Shown here: positions 42,981 to 51,776 of the stretch, piece after piece
Numbering within the stretch: position 1 is the first letter of the stretch
How the letters are laid out: every line of letters starts with the position of its first letter
Assembly: GCA_051891855.1 (NCBI GenBank)
Contig: JBJFFP010000012.1
Coordinates: forward strand, 1 to 64,000
Reading direction: 5' to 3'
From: SFDP01 sp051891855
GTDB lineage: Bacteria > Bacillota > Clostridia > Lachnospirales > Lachnospiraceae
DNA: 64,000 nucleotides
Made by a program: the position numbers and the translations under genes
The notes under the pieces: model-generated
Databases searched by the model: none
What the model saw: only the letters and a program-made list of their open reading frames with translations
What the model was told of the DNA's origin: nothing

Positions 42981-43015
42981 ATTTCCCTCTCATTCTGCTG
43001 CTTTAGCAGCATTTT
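42981..43015 (-). repeat. Initiation-region hairpin repeat, copy upstream of hisG
   Basis: 35-nt element directly before the hisG ATG: TGCTGC-TTTA-GCAGCA hairpin, then GAGAGGGA as the Shine-Dalgarno. It is nearly identical (about three differences) to 44291-44325, directly before hisZ. Confidence 0.75.
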
Positions 43016-43054
43016 AATCACAGGGACTTTGTGCATCAGTACAAATCCCGGGTT

Positions 43055-43081
43055 GAAAGAAGCTAATTCTTTCAACCTTCC
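43055..43081 (-). promoter_or_regulatory. Hairpin in the hisZ-hisG spacer
   Basis: GGTTGAAAGAA and TTCTTTCAACC form a perfect 11-bp stem between hisZ and hisG; a second stem (GGGA-TTTGT with ACAAA-GTCCC) follows nearer hisG. No T tract follows, so these are more likely RNA stability or processing structures than terminators. Confidence 0.45.
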
Positions 43082-43099
43082 TCCAAATTTCAAATGAGT

Positions 43100-44290
43100 T
43101 TAGTCATCCAATAAAAAAATGATTTCGCCGCTTCCCTGTCTCTGCCCATGTTCCTCATAATCTGCCTTCTGTCTGAAAGAATCATAGGCAAGAAGCTGTA
43201 CGGCAATGCCATCCTTTCTCATAGCCGCTGCCTGCAAAAGGGCCTTCTCATAATGAAGGGGATCATACACCAGGGTCACCAGCCTATGGGCTAAGGGAAT
43301 GGCAATTTTCTGCCGTCTTAAGGCCTGCATCAAATCATCTACTACAATAACAAAGCCGATGGCAGCAGAGTTTTTACCAAAATAAGGCAGAAGCTTATCG
43401 TAGCGGCCGCCTTTTACCACCACATCGCCGATTCCGTAGGTATAGGCCTTAAAAATAATTCCGGTATAATAATGGTAGCTGGAAAGCATTCCCAAATCGA
43501 AGGAAACGTATTTCTCCACCCCATAGGAACAGAGTACACGGTGAAGATCTGTCAGCCGTTCAATGGCCTTTTGGCAAAGGGGGTTATGGGATAGGGCCTT
43601 AGCCCTGGTCAAAACCTCCACAGAGCCGAATAAGTCTTCAATCTGCATAATGGTTTCTCCTGCAGCATCCGCCTTATTCCCCGCCTGAAGATATTCCTTG
43701 GCCGCAAAAAAATTCTTATTGGAAATATAGCCCCGAACCGCTTCCTCCTCTTCCTCCGTCAGGGCTAAATCCTGGCAGATTCCCTTGAAAAAGTCCACTT
43801 CTCCTATGCTTACCTGAAAATCCTTAAGTCCCGTATGTAAAAGTGCATCCACAAGCATACTGATCATCTCTCCGTCAGCTTCAACGGAGGCATCTCCCAT
43901 CAGCTCTGCACCCATCTGCGTTGTTTCCTTCAGCTTTCCCTGCAGAAGGCTGGTATTAGAAAAGGTACTGCCCTGATAGGTAAAACGAAGGGGCAAATCC
44001 GCATCGGAAAAATATTTGGCAGCCACACGGGCCATAGACGGAGTAAAATCCGGTCTGAGACACAGGATATTTCCGTCAGAATCAAAGAATTTATATAATT
44101 CTCTTACCGGTGTGGTTCCGATTTCCTTACCAAATACCTCAAAAAACTCAAAGGTGGGTGTCTGGATTCCCTGGTAGCCAAATAAGCGGATTCTTTCCTC
44201 CAGCTTTTGCTGGATACGCATTTTTTCAGCATATTCTTTTCCGTAAATATCCCGGACTCCTTCCGGAGTATGAATTAATTCTGTTTTCAT
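43100..44290 (-). CDS. hisZ: ATP phosphoribosyltransferase regulatory subunit HisZ
   Basis: HisZ (396 aa), a catalytically inactive histidyl-tRNA synthetase relative that forms the active complex with short HisG and binds histidine. Residues 1-320 follow the class II synthetase fold (EGVRDIYGKEYAEKMRIQ, LRPDFTPSMARVAAKYF, GGRYDKLLPYFGKNSAAIGF). It has no anticodon-binding domain of normal form and lies next to hisG, excluding HisS. It is the first gene of the his operon. Confidence 0.94.
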   Translation of the reverse strand: MKTELIHTPEGVRDIYGKEYAEKMRIQQKLEERIRLFGYQGIQTPTFEFFEVFGKEIGTTPVRELYKFFDSDGNILCLRPDFTPSMARVAAKYFSDADLPLRFTYQGSTFSNTSLLQGKLKETTQMGAELMGDASVEADGEMISMLVDALLHTGLKDFQVSIGEVDFFKGICQDLALTEEEEEAVRGYISNKNFFAAKEYLQAGNKADAAGETIMQIEDLFGSVEVLTRAKALSHNPLCQKAIERLTDLHRVLCSYGVEKYVSFDLGMLSSYHYYTGIIFKAYTYGIGDVVVKGGRYDKLLPYFGKNSAAIGFVIVVDDLMQALRRQKIAIPLAHRLVTLVYDPLHYEKALLQAAAMRKDGIAVQLLAYDSFRQKADYEEHGQRQGSGEIIFLLDD

Positions 44291-44325
44291 TTTTCCCTCT
44301 CGCTCTGCTGCTTTAGCAGCATTTT
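44291..44325 (-). repeat. Initiation-region hairpin repeat, copy upstream of hisZ
   Basis: Same 35-nt element as at 42981-43015, directly before the hisZ ATG: TGCTGC-TTTA-GCAGCA hairpin and GAGAGGGA ribosome site. Confidence 0.75.
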
Positions 44326-44338
44326 CTGCTTAAATCGC

Positions 44339-44389
44339 TTTAGTATGGTAGCGTGCTACTATACTAAATCAAAATCAGTATACTAAATA
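44339..44389 (-). promoter_or_regulatory. Candidate operator of the his operon (TAGTATACTA-type boxes)
   Basis: TTTAGTATGGTAGC and GCTACTATACTAAA form a 14-bp inverted repeat with one mismatch around a 2-nt spacer (44339-44368). A third box, CAGTATACTAAATA with a perfect AGTATACT palindrome, lies at 44376-44389. Such boxes upstream of his genes in Firmicutes suit a TrpR-like HisR repressor; this link is inference. The stem could also form in RNA. Confidence 0.5.
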
Positions 44390-44395
44390 AGCAGT

Positions 44396-44944
44396 CTATC
44401 TGTCAATATATTCTTCCCTACTTTCCAAATCCTTTTGCAGCATATCCAGATAGGGAACCAAAATTCCCTGCTTTCGGGGAAGGCAGTATTCCATGGGCAG
44501 CTCCTCAAAACGAAAGCTTTTTCTTCCTCCATCCAGGGCCCTCTTCCAAAAGAAAAGCAGCTGCTTTAAGGTAAGATAGTAAAACAGGTCTTTATGGGAA
44601 TAATAAATCAGTAAAAAGGCAATCCCCCCCTGTCCTTCAAAGTCTTCCATGAACTTAACCTGATGCTCATGAATATTTTGAAGGGCAAAGGTATCCGCTG
44701 CACACTCTTTGGCATCAAAACACACCGGGATTCCCTGAACAGCACCGATATAGTCAACGGTACTCTTCTGGTCAAAATAAGCCAGCGTAATATGCCGGTG
44801 CTCTTTATCTATATTGATAGGCGTAATGGGCGTAGGAATCTTCTGAATCAGCGCCAGCCTGTTTTCTTTATATTTTTCGTTGGTTCTGTTAATTAAATCT
44901 TCAAGAGTTGAGCCTCTGAGGCCTCGGGTTTTCCAGGTTGACAT
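44396..44944 (-). CDS. recU: Holliday junction resolvase RecU
   Basis: RecU (182 aa) cuts Holliday junctions during recombination and chromosome segregation in Firmicutes. Nuclease residues are visible in STVDYIGAVQGIPVCFDAKE (Asp, Glu, Lys) and the N-terminal RGLRGSTLEDLINRTNEKY is typical. It follows the RluA-type gene by 13 nt on the same strand. No penicillin-binding protein gene, its frequent neighbour, is present. Confidence 0.93.
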   Translation of the reverse strand: MSTWKTRGLRGSTLEDLINRTNEKYKENRLALIQKIPTPITPINIDKEHRHITLAYFDQKSTVDYIGAVQGIPVCFDAKECAADTFALQNIHEHQVKFMEDFEGQGGIAFLLIYYSHKDLFYYLTLKQLLFFWKRALDGGRKSFRFEELPMEYCLPRKQGILVPYLDMLQKDLESREEYIDR

Positions 44945-44957
44945 TCTTGTTCCTCTT

Positions 44958-45986
44958 TTATCCTATTGCTTCCCGCTTAATCTGTTCAAAATATTCCGGT
45001 TCAGGTGCTGTAAATATCTTTTGGGATAACTGCTCAAAGGCTCCTTCCAGAATAGGCATTTCCAGACGATAGGCATGGAGAAGCTGCCACTTGGGTGGAT
45101 GAGAAGAAAAGCTGTGATTAAACCCTGAATCTCCATACTTATAATCTCCCAGAATCGGATGTCCCAGGTAAGCCAGATGGGCACGAATCTGGTGGGGCTT
45201 TCCCGTAATCAGCTCTACCTCCAGATAGGTGATGCCCCCATAGCAGCTTAAGGGAAGATATCTGGTTTCAATAAGCCCCGGCTTATCGCCCCCTTTCTCC
45301 TTAACCTCTGCAATCCTTACCTGATTGGTAGATTTATCCTTAATCAGATAAGCCCTGATACAGGCTTCCTCCGTCAATCGGCCCTTGACAAAGGTACGGT
45401 AATATTTGTGTATGCTTCTTTCCCGGAGAAGCTCATTCATTTTCCGGCTTCCTGCCAATGATTTTCCGCAGATAACCAGGCCGCTGGTATTGCGGTCCAG
45501 ACGATTGCAGACGGAGGGCTTAAAGGTTTCCAGCTGTTTTACCGTTATTTCCCCTTTATTCAGAAGATAGCCAATCATCCATTCATTTAAAGAGATATCC
45601 TTATTTTCGGCCTTTTGACTTAAAATCCCTGCCGGCTTATTCACCAGGAGAATATGTGGGTCCTCATAAATGACCTTAATCCCCTTCAGGCAGACAAAGG
45701 CTTTTTGATACTCCGCTGCCCCCTGTCCCTGTTGCCTCTCTTTCTCTGAATAATCCGGGGATACTTTTCCACGGAATTTTAAAAAGGTTTCCTGGGAAAA
45801 ATAGAAACGGATGCAGTCTCCCTCTTTCAGCTTCTCCTTTCCCTCCGCCTTCCGGTCATTTAAGGTAATATTCTTTTTCCGAAGCATTTTATGGAGAAAT
45901 CCCGCCTGCGCCTCCTTCAAGTACTTACACAGAAATTTATTCAGTCTCTGCCCCGCTTCATTTTTTTCAATAATAAACTGCTGCAT
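44958..45986 (-). CDS. RluA-family pseudouridine synthase with S4 domain
   Basis: 342-aa RNA pseudouridine synthase: an N-terminal S4 RNA-binding domain (about 1-60, QRLNKFLCKYLKEA) and an RluA catalytic domain with the aspartate in RLDRNTSGLVI. A K/R/Q-rich insert lies between them (about 70-95). The target is probably 23S rRNA, like RluC or RluD, but the site cannot be told. It precedes recU. Confidence 0.92.
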   Translation of the reverse strand: MQQFIIEKNEAGQRLNKFLCKYLKEAQAGFLHKMLRKKNITLNDRKAEGKEKLKEGDCIRFYFSQETFLKFRGKVSPDYSEKERQQGQGAAEYQKAFVCLKGIKVIYEDPHILLVNKPAGILSQKAENKDISLNEWMIGYLLNKGEITVKQLETFKPSVCNRLDRNTSGLVICGKSLAGSRKMNELLRERSIHKYYRTFVKGRLTEEACIRAYLIKDKSTNQVRIAEVKEKGGDKPGLIETRYLPLSCYGGITYLEVELITGKPHQIRAHLAYLGHPILGDYKYGDSGFNHSFSSHPPKWQLLHAYRLEMPILEGAFEQLSQKIFTAPEPEYFEQIKREAIG

Positions 45987-46002
45987 ATTTCCTCACTGTG
46001 AC

Positions 46003-46566
46003 CTACAGGGAAATGGAAAAAAGGAGGGAAACCACCCGATTCTCTTTTCCTGTTTCATGGTTCGACTTCAACAGCTGCTCCACACGGCTTATATACTTTT
46101 CCCGTTCCCGGTACAGTTTAACATTCATATTACTGATTCCTTCTTTTTTCAGCATGGTTCTGATATGCTCTTCAAAGCCGGAAGCCTCTGTTTTTTCATC
46201 TGCTGAATAGGCAATTATGGACAAATCCCCTACCACAAGATGGTGAATTTCATAATTCTTCTGATAGCTGGTAAAATAAAGATTGTAATATCCAAAATTC
46301 TCACCAAGCCTTTTCTGAATGATATCTGCATCCTCCCTTGAACAGCCCTTTACCCTGAGGTTCATAATCATAGAAACCGCACTTTTGCTTGCCGGCAGAC
46401 AGCCCAGTACCGCAACGATGGTCAGCGGATTCCTTTCGCTTCCCGTGGAAAAATAGCCGATTCCAAAAATGGCAGCGGAAAGGGAAAAGAACAGAATCGT
46501 TTTTAGGATTTCCTTGCGTTTATTTACAGCAAGATAGGAAAGCTCTCCTTTGTTTACGTTTATCAT
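46003..46566 (-). CDS. Hypothetical membrane protein
   Basis: 187-aa protein with two hydrophobic segments near the N-terminus (about 23-40 and 48-65) and a soluble C-terminal domain. No family recognised. It overlaps the SDR gene by 4 nt and is followed by the RluA gene after 16 nt, so it belongs to this transcript. Confidence 0.7.
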   Translation of the reverse strand: MINVNKGELSYLAVNKRKEILKTILFFSLSAAIFGIGYFSTGSERNPLTIVAVLGCLPASKSAVSMIMNLRVKGCSREDADIIQKRLGENFGYYNLYFTSYQKNYEIHHLVVGDLSIIAYSADEKTEASGFEEHIRTMLKKEGISNMNVKLYREREKYISRVEQLLKSNHETGKENRVVSLLFSISL

Positions 46567-47351
46567 AGCTCCTTTGTTTCTTCTCCTTCTTTATAGATAT
46601 GCTGGATGATTTCCAGCATAAAATCATGAGGAATGATTTTGCAGGCGGCATGAAAAGCTTTAATGGGCAGACTGCAGACGGAAACGGTTTTTCGCTTTTT
46701 GGAAGCATTTAAGGCATCCTTTACCACCTGGGCAGGGGAAACATAGAACCGTTCCTTTCCCTTCATCACTTCTCCGTATTTCTCGGCACGTTCAAAAAAT
46801 GGGGTTTCTACCGGCCCCGGGCAGACTGCCGTAATAAAAATTTCTCTGCTCCTTACTTCCTCCTGCAGTGCTCTGGAAAAAGAAAGCACATAGGACTTTG
46901 TGGCAGCATATACTGCAAAATTCATCTGAGGTACAAAGGCCGCGGAGCTGGCAAGCTGCAAAATTCTTCCGTTTCTTACCATGTAAGGAAGTGCCATATA
47001 GGTCACTGCTGTCAAAGCCTTACAGTTCAGCTCAATCATTCCCAGCTGCTCCTCCAGAGGAATCTCTGAAAAATGTCCCCTCAAGCCGAAGCCGGCAGAA
47101 TTAACCAGCATACATATCTCCGGCTTTTCCACCTCGAAAATCGTCCCCAGCTGTTTTACGTCCTTCTCTTTTTCCAAATCCAGAGAAAAAATCCGACTTT
47201 TATTCATCAGGGTGGGGGCCAATGCTTCCATCTTCTTTCTGTCTCTGGCAATCATCCAGATTTCGTCTATACGGGAAAAGCTTTTATCCAGCTGTCTGAC
47301 AAATTCAGCTCCGATTCCTGAAGATGCACCGGTGACTATGACTACCTTCAT
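46563..47351 (-). CDS. Short-chain dehydrogenase/reductase
   Basis: 262-aa classical SDR. The cofactor motif TGASSGIGAEF lies at the N-terminus, NSAGFGLRG follows, and the active site has Ser in ASSAAFVPQ and YxxxK as YAATKSYV. The VCPGPVETPFF segment is typical. The C-terminal VKDALNASKKRKTVSVC fits YqjQ/DltE-like SDRs. Substrate unknown. It overlaps the next gene. Confidence 0.9.
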   Translation of the reverse strand: MKVVIVTGASSGIGAEFVRQLDKSFSRIDEIWMIARDRKKMEALAPTLMNKSRIFSLDLEKEKDVKQLGTIFEVEKPEICMLVNSAGFGLRGHFSEIPLEEQLGMIELNCKALTAVTYMALPYMVRNGRILQLASSAAFVPQMNFAVYAATKSYVLSFSRALQEEVRSREIFITAVCPGPVETPFFERAEKYGEVMKGKERFYVSPAQVVKDALNASKKRKTVSVCSLPIKAFHAACKIIPHDFMLEIIQHIYKEGEETKEL

Positions 47352-47353
47352 CT

Positions 47354-49246
47354 TTACTTTCCTTTCTTCTTGTGTACGTTGCGGATGGTTTTTTTGGGTT
47401 TTATTTTTTCTTTTTGTGAGGCTCTCTTCCTATTGTCCTCAAATCGTCTTGGGGGAATGAGACAATGCCTTTCAAATCCAATCAAATCCTCTCTTCCGCC
47501 TTTAATAAGAGCTTCCCTTACCAGCTCATAGTTCTTTGGATTACGGTATTGGATTAAGGCTCTCTGCATAGCCTTTTCATGAGGATTTTTACAGACATAT
47601 ACCGGCCGCATATCCCTGGGGTCCAGCTTAGTGTAATACATTACTGTAGACATGGTAGAAGGGGTGGGATAAAAATCCTGAACCTGCTGGGGCATATATC
47701 CCAAATCCCGCAGGTATTCCGCCAGCTCTATAGCCTCCTTCAGCGTAGAACCGGGATGGGAGGACATCAGGTAGGGAACCAGATACTGCTTTAAGCCCAG
47801 TTCTGCATTTAATTGTTTATATTTTTTCTGAAACCGTTCATATACCCGGTTAGCCGGTTTATCCATTCGTTTGAGAACGGCATCCGAAATATGCTCAGGT
47901 GCCACCTTCAGCTGACCGCTGACATGGTATTGTACCAGCTCCCTGAAAAAAGAATCATCCTGATCCTCCAGCAGATAATCAAAGCGGATTCCGCTGCGGA
48001 TAAATACCTTTTTTACACCTTCCACCTGCCGTAATTTACGCAAAAGGTCACGATAGTCCGTATGATCCACCGTCAGGTTTTTACAGGGTGTAGGTGTAAG
48101 ACACTGTTTATGCTTGCATACCCCTACCTTCAGCTGCTTTTCACAGGAGGGATGTCTGAAATTGGCTGTGGGTCCTCCCACATCATGAATATAACCTTTA
48201 AAGCCCTTCTCCTTCGTCATTTGCCGGGCCTCTTTTAAAATGGATTCATGACTTCTGCTCTGCACGATTCTTCCCTGGTGAAAGGTCAGGGCACAGAAGT
48301 TACAGCCGCCAAAACAGCCCCGGTTACTGATGAGAGAAAACTGAATTTCATTAATGGCCGGGACACCTCCCTTTTCCTCATAGGAAGGATGATAGGTTCT
48401 GGCAAAGGGCAGCTCATAGACAGCATCCATTTCTTCCCGATTTAAGGGTTCCTGCGGGGGATTCTGCACCACATGGATTCCCCCCGGATAGCCTTCCACC
48501 AAAACCTTTCCATAGAAGGGGTCAGTATTCTCATATTGAATCATGAAGCTTTTTGCATATTCTGCCTTGTTTTTCTTCATGGTCTCATAATCCGGCAGCC
48601 GGATTTCATCATATATTCCGCTTAAATCTCTGGTTTTATACACCGTTCCTTTAATGAAGGTAATATCCGAAACCCTGATTCCGCTGTTTAAGGCATCCGC
48701 CACTTCCACAATGGACCTTTCTCCCATGCCGTATAAAAGCAAATCTGCCTGGGAATCCAAAAGAAGGGAACGCTTAAAGGAATCCGACCAGTAGTCATAG
48801 TGGGCCATTCGCCTGAGGCTGGCTTCAATTCCCCCAATAATAATGGGTGTGGCTTTAAAGGTCTTACGGATCAGATTCCCGTAAACGGCTGTAGCCCGGT
48901 CTGGTCGTTTATGGATTTCTCCTCCGGGAGTATAGGCATCTGTCGGACGATGCTTCTTAGACACAAAATAATGATTCACCATAGAGTCCATATTGCCTGC
49001 ACTGATCAAAAATCCCAGACGTGGCTCCCCATACAGGCTGATGCTTGTCTCATCCTTCCAATCCGGCTGGGAAATGATTCCCACACTGTATCCATTAGCT
49101 TCCAGCACCCTGCTGATTACTGCAGGCCCAAAGGAAGGATGATCCACATAGGCATCACCGATTACATAGACAAAGTCAAATTGGCTAATTCCTCTTTCCT
49201 CCATATCTTCTCGGCAAAGAGGTAAAAATCTATTCTTCAATTCCAA
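47354..49246 (-). CDS. YgiQ family radical SAM protein
   Basis: 630-aa radical SAM protein of the YgiQ family (UPF0313), function unknown. An N-terminal YgiQ domain (DFVYVIGDAYVDHPSFGPAV) is followed by the radical SAM core with cysteines in NRGCFGGCNFCALTFHQGR. An extra Cys-rich stretch CKHKQCLTPTPCKNL lies after the core. The C-terminus is Lys/Arg-rich (KKGK end), suggesting nucleic acid contact. The length is normal. Confidence 0.93.
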   Translation of the reverse strand: MELKNRFLPLCREDMEERGISQFDFVYVIGDAYVDHPSFGPAVISRVLEANGYSVGIISQPDWKDETSISLYGEPRLGFLISAGNMDSMVNHYFVSKKHRPTDAYTPGGEIHKRPDRATAVYGNLIRKTFKATPIIIGGIEASLRRMAHYDYWSDSFKRSLLLDSQADLLLYGMGERSIVEVADALNSGIRVSDITFIKGTVYKTRDLSGIYDEIRLPDYETMKKNKAEYAKSFMIQYENTDPFYGKVLVEGYPGGIHVVQNPPQEPLNREEMDAVYELPFARTYHPSYEEKGGVPAINEIQFSLISNRGCFGGCNFCALTFHQGRIVQSRSHESILKEARQMTKEKGFKGYIHDVGGPTANFRHPSCEKQLKVGVCKHKQCLTPTPCKNLTVDHTDYRDLLRKLRQVEGVKKVFIRSGIRFDYLLEDQDDSFFRELVQYHVSGQLKVAPEHISDAVLKRMDKPANRVYERFQKKYKQLNAELGLKQYLVPYLMSSHPGSTLKEAIELAEYLRDLGYMPQQVQDFYPTPSTMSTVMYYTKLDPRDMRPVYVCKNPHEKAMQRALIQYRNPKNYELVREALIKGGREDLIGFERHCLIPPRRFEDNRKRASQKEKIKPKKTIRNVHKKKGK

Positions 49247-49268
49247 TAACCTTTCACTTTCTGAGCTT

Positions 49269-49919
49269 TTAACTTAATTTCAGCTGACGAAAGTCCGTCA
49301 GATAATAATCTGCCAGCTTCTGCTTCTTTTCTTTCTGATCCGCTGAATATTCATCCTCTACAGCACAGACCTTCATTCCTGCCGCTTTTCCTGCCTTGAT
49401 TCCCATGACGATATCTTCAAAAACAAGGCAGTGTTCAGGCTTTACTCCCAATCCTTCTGCAACTGCCAGATAAATATCCGGTGAAGGCTTTCCTCTTTCC
49501 ACATCACATCCGGTCATGATGCAGGAAAAATAATCCCTTATGGCTAAAGCCTCTACTACATTTTCCACCAGCTCTCTGGAATTACTGGTGGCAATTCCCA
49601 GTAAAATCTTCTTCTGCCTGCAATATTCCAATAGCTCCTTTACTCCTGCTTTTAAGGGTACCTCATGGGTATATTTATCCCATGCCATCCGATTCCATTC
49701 TGCCTTAATTTCCTCCAGAGACTGGGGAATCCCGAATCTATTCTTAAAATACACAGCAGTCTCGGAAAAGCTCATTCCCTCAATCCTCTTCTGTAAATCC
49801 TCAGGAAGCTGGATTCCGTATCTTCCCAGATATTCAATATCAATCTCTCTCCACATCCACATGGAATCCACTAAGGAGCCGTCTAAATCAAAAATTACTG
49901 CTTCTATATCCGTCAACAT
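49269..49919 (-). CDS. HAD superfamily phosphatase
   Basis: 216-aa HAD hydrolase of the beta-phosphoglucomutase/phosphatase type: nucleophile motif VIFDLDGSLVDSMWMW, a helical cap, LGIATSNSRELVENV (motif II) and CLVFEDIVMGIKAGKAAGM (motif IV). Substrate is not readable. It is encoded between rsuA-like and ygiQ on one transcript. Confidence 0.9.
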   Translation of the reverse strand: MLTDIEAVIFDLDGSLVDSMWMWREIDIEYLGRYGIQLPEDLQKRIEGMSFSETAVYFKNRFGIPQSLEEIKAEWNRMAWDKYTHEVPLKAGVKELLEYCRQKKILLGIATSNSRELVENVVEALAIRDYFSCIMTGCDVERGKPSPDIYLAVAEGLGVKPEHCLVFEDIVMGIKAGKAAGMKVCAVEDEYSADQKEKKQKLADYYLTDFRQLKLS

Positions 49920-49951
49920 TGGTTCATTCCTTATCCTTTTTCTTTTCTAAC

Positions 49952-50650
49952 TCAGTTCTGTTTTAGCCTGTCAATTTCTTTTGCCGTAAGTCGACGGAAT
50001 TGGCCGGGAGCCAGCTCTTCGTCCAGCTTAAGGCTTCCCATGGAAAGACGTTTCAAATAGGAAACCTCATTCCCCACAGCCTTCAGCATACGCTTTACCT
50101 GGTGGAATTTTCCCTCAGTAATGGTAAGCTTCAGAGAATATTCTGTGATGATGGCAGCCTTTGCAGGAAGGGTAGGCTTCTTTTCTCCGATTTCCACCCC
50201 TTCCTCCAGTCTGTTCTTCATCTCCTCCGTCAAAGGAAGGGTGGTCTTTACCAGATAGCATTTGGGGACATGTTTTTTAGGCGTCAACAGCCGATGGCCC
50301 AATTCACCATCATTGGTAATCAGCAACAGGCCTTCCGTATCCTTGTCCAATCGTCCCACGGGAAAAAGCCCCTTTACTCCGGTATCATTTATCAAATCCA
50401 GTACAGTAGTATTCAGATTATCCTGTGTGGCACTGACCACTCCCACAGGTTTATTCAGCATATAGTAAACAAAGGGCTCATAAGAAAGCTCTTTTCCCTG
50501 ACAGACTATCCGATCCTCCTCTTGATGAATCTTCCTATCTGCCTCTTTACAAACCTCCCCGTTAACGGTTACCTGCCCTTTCTTAATCAAGTCCTTGACC
50601 TGATTTCGGCTGCCTATATCCAATGTACATAAAAACTTATCTAATCTCAT
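49952..50650 (-). CDS. RsuA-family pseudouridine synthase
   Basis: 232-aa RsuA/RluB-type synthase: an S4 domain (MRLDKFLCTLDIGSRNQVKD) and catalytic aspartate in VGRLDKDTEGLLLITNDG, ending with EGKFHQVKRMLKAVGNEV. It probably modifies 16S rRNA (U516-like position in E. coli) or 23S rRNA. It starts 44 nt from, and divergent to, ylbJ, and leads the transcript running to recU. Confidence 0.93.
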   Translation of the reverse strand: MRLDKFLCTLDIGSRNQVKDLIKKGQVTVNGEVCKEADRKIHQEEDRIVCQGKELSYEPFVYYMLNKPVGVVSATQDNLNTTVLDLINDTGVKGLFPVGRLDKDTEGLLLITNDGELGHRLLTPKKHVPKCYLVKTTLPLTEEMKNRLEEGVEIGEKKPTLPAKAAIITEYSLKLTITEGKFHQVKRMLKAVGNEVSYLKRLSMGSLKLDEELAPGQFRRLTAKEIDRLKQN

Positions 50651-50694
50651 AGAGTAGAGTATACTACATTTTTGTATTCTTGGGGATGTATTTC

Positions 50695-51690
50695 ATGAAA
50701 AATACCTTAAAAAAACGATGTATGGAATTGCTGTTAATTGCTTTCTTCTTAATTTTACTGATCTTTTCCCGGGAATCTGTCCGTCTGGCATCCCAGGGAC
50801 TTTTAATCTGGTATCGAAGCATGATTCCTTCTTTATTTCCCTTTATGGTTCTCTCCGGCTTCTTAGTAAGAAGCAAAATGGCGGAAGGCATCAGCAGACT
50901 ATTCTGTCCCTTTCTGAGTCTGCTTTTTCCCCGTTCCTATTCCATAGGATATACCATATTAATCGGGTTTTTATGTGGCTTTCCCATGGGAGCCAAGGTA
51001 GTAGCCGATTTACTGGAAACGAATCGAATCAACGAGAAGGAGGGCGAATACCTGTTGGCATTCTGCAACAATATCGGTCCTCTCTATATACTGGGCTACG
51101 TTATCCCTCTTTTTAAATGGGAAAATATCCCCCTTGCTTTGGGACTGATGTATGCAGTTCCCTTGCTCTATGGATTTTTTCTGCAGTTCCTTCCCCGGTA
51201 TAGGAATACCTCCGGCTCTAAACAGCTAAGCTGCTGTGAATCCTCCCCGGATTCCTTTCTCCCCCAAACCCGGCAGAGAAAAGACAGCTTCTATCTTACT
51301 GCTTTTCGCGATGCTCTGGAAAATGCAATTACGCAGATGACTCTCCTGGGAGGCTGTATGATTTTTTTTAACTGCCTGCAGATTGCCCCCAAACTAATTC
51401 CTTATCTCTTACCTTCGGGTCTCCAAAGCTTTTACACAGATACTGTATACGGACCTCTATGTGGCCTTATTGAAATCGGCGGCGGACTTAAAATCCTGTC
51501 CGTTTTGCCTCCATCCCTTTCTTCTATGGGGTTGATTCTGTTTCTTCTCACCCTGGGAGGCTTAAGCTGTATGGTACAGACTGCCTTTGTATTAAAAAAT
51601 ACCACATTATCCATATGGATTTACCTGAAGCATAAGCTGGTACAGGCACTGCTTATTCTCTTTCTTTTTTCTCTCATGAATCCGGCTTAA
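50695..51690 (+). CDS. ylbJ: Sporulation integral membrane protein YlbJ (SpoVV-like)
   Basis: 331-aa polytopic membrane protein. In B. subtilis YlbJ (SpoVV) is made in the mother cell and moves dipicolinic acid across the forespore outer membrane. GFLCGFPMGAKVVADLLE and CNNIGPLYILGYVI are family signatures, and its position beside coaD/rsmD matches B. subtilis ylbH-ylbI-ylbJ. The ATG at 50695 follows GGGGA; a TTG at 50680 is possible. It is direct evidence that the organism is from a sporulating lineage. Confidence 0.9.
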   Translation: MKNTLKKRCMELLLIAFFLILLIFSRESVRLASQGLLIWYRSMIPSLFPFMVLSGFLVRSKMAEGISRLFCPFLSLLFPRSYSIGYTILIGFLCGFPMGAKVVADLLETNRINEKEGEYLLAFCNNIGPLYILGYVIPLFKWENIPLALGLMYAVPLLYGFFLQFLPRYRNTSGSKQLSCCESSPDSFLPQTRQRKDSFYLTAFRDALENAITQMTLLGGCMIFFNCLQIAPKLIPYLLPSGLQSFYTDTVYGPLCGLIEIGGGLKILSVLPPSLSSMGLILFLLTLGGLSCMVQTAFVLKNTTLSIWIYLKHKLVQALLILFLFSLMNPA

Positions 51691-51710
51691 ATGGAATAAG
51701 ATATACAGCT

Positions 51711-51741
51711 AAAAAGCGTCGATCCATGTGAATCGACGCTT
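51711..51741 (-). terminator. Terminator between ylbJ and the coiled-coil gene
   Basis: AAGCGTCGAT and ATCGACGCTT pair around an 8-nt loop and are followed on the minus strand by TTTTT. It ends the topoisomerase-rsmD-coaD transcript and may also slow ylbJ transcription from the other side. Confidence 0.78.
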
Positions 51742-51776
51742 CCCATCATTATAGATTACTTTGTAAAAAAGACAAC

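Noticed and set aside
43055..43081. T-box leader for the his genes
   Set aside because: The hairpins between hisZ and hisG lack a T-box consensus and a terminator T tract.
50000..50632. 210-codon plus-strand frame opposite the RsuA-type gene
   Set aside because: Antisense of a gene with intact S4 and catalytic motifs; no initiation signal.
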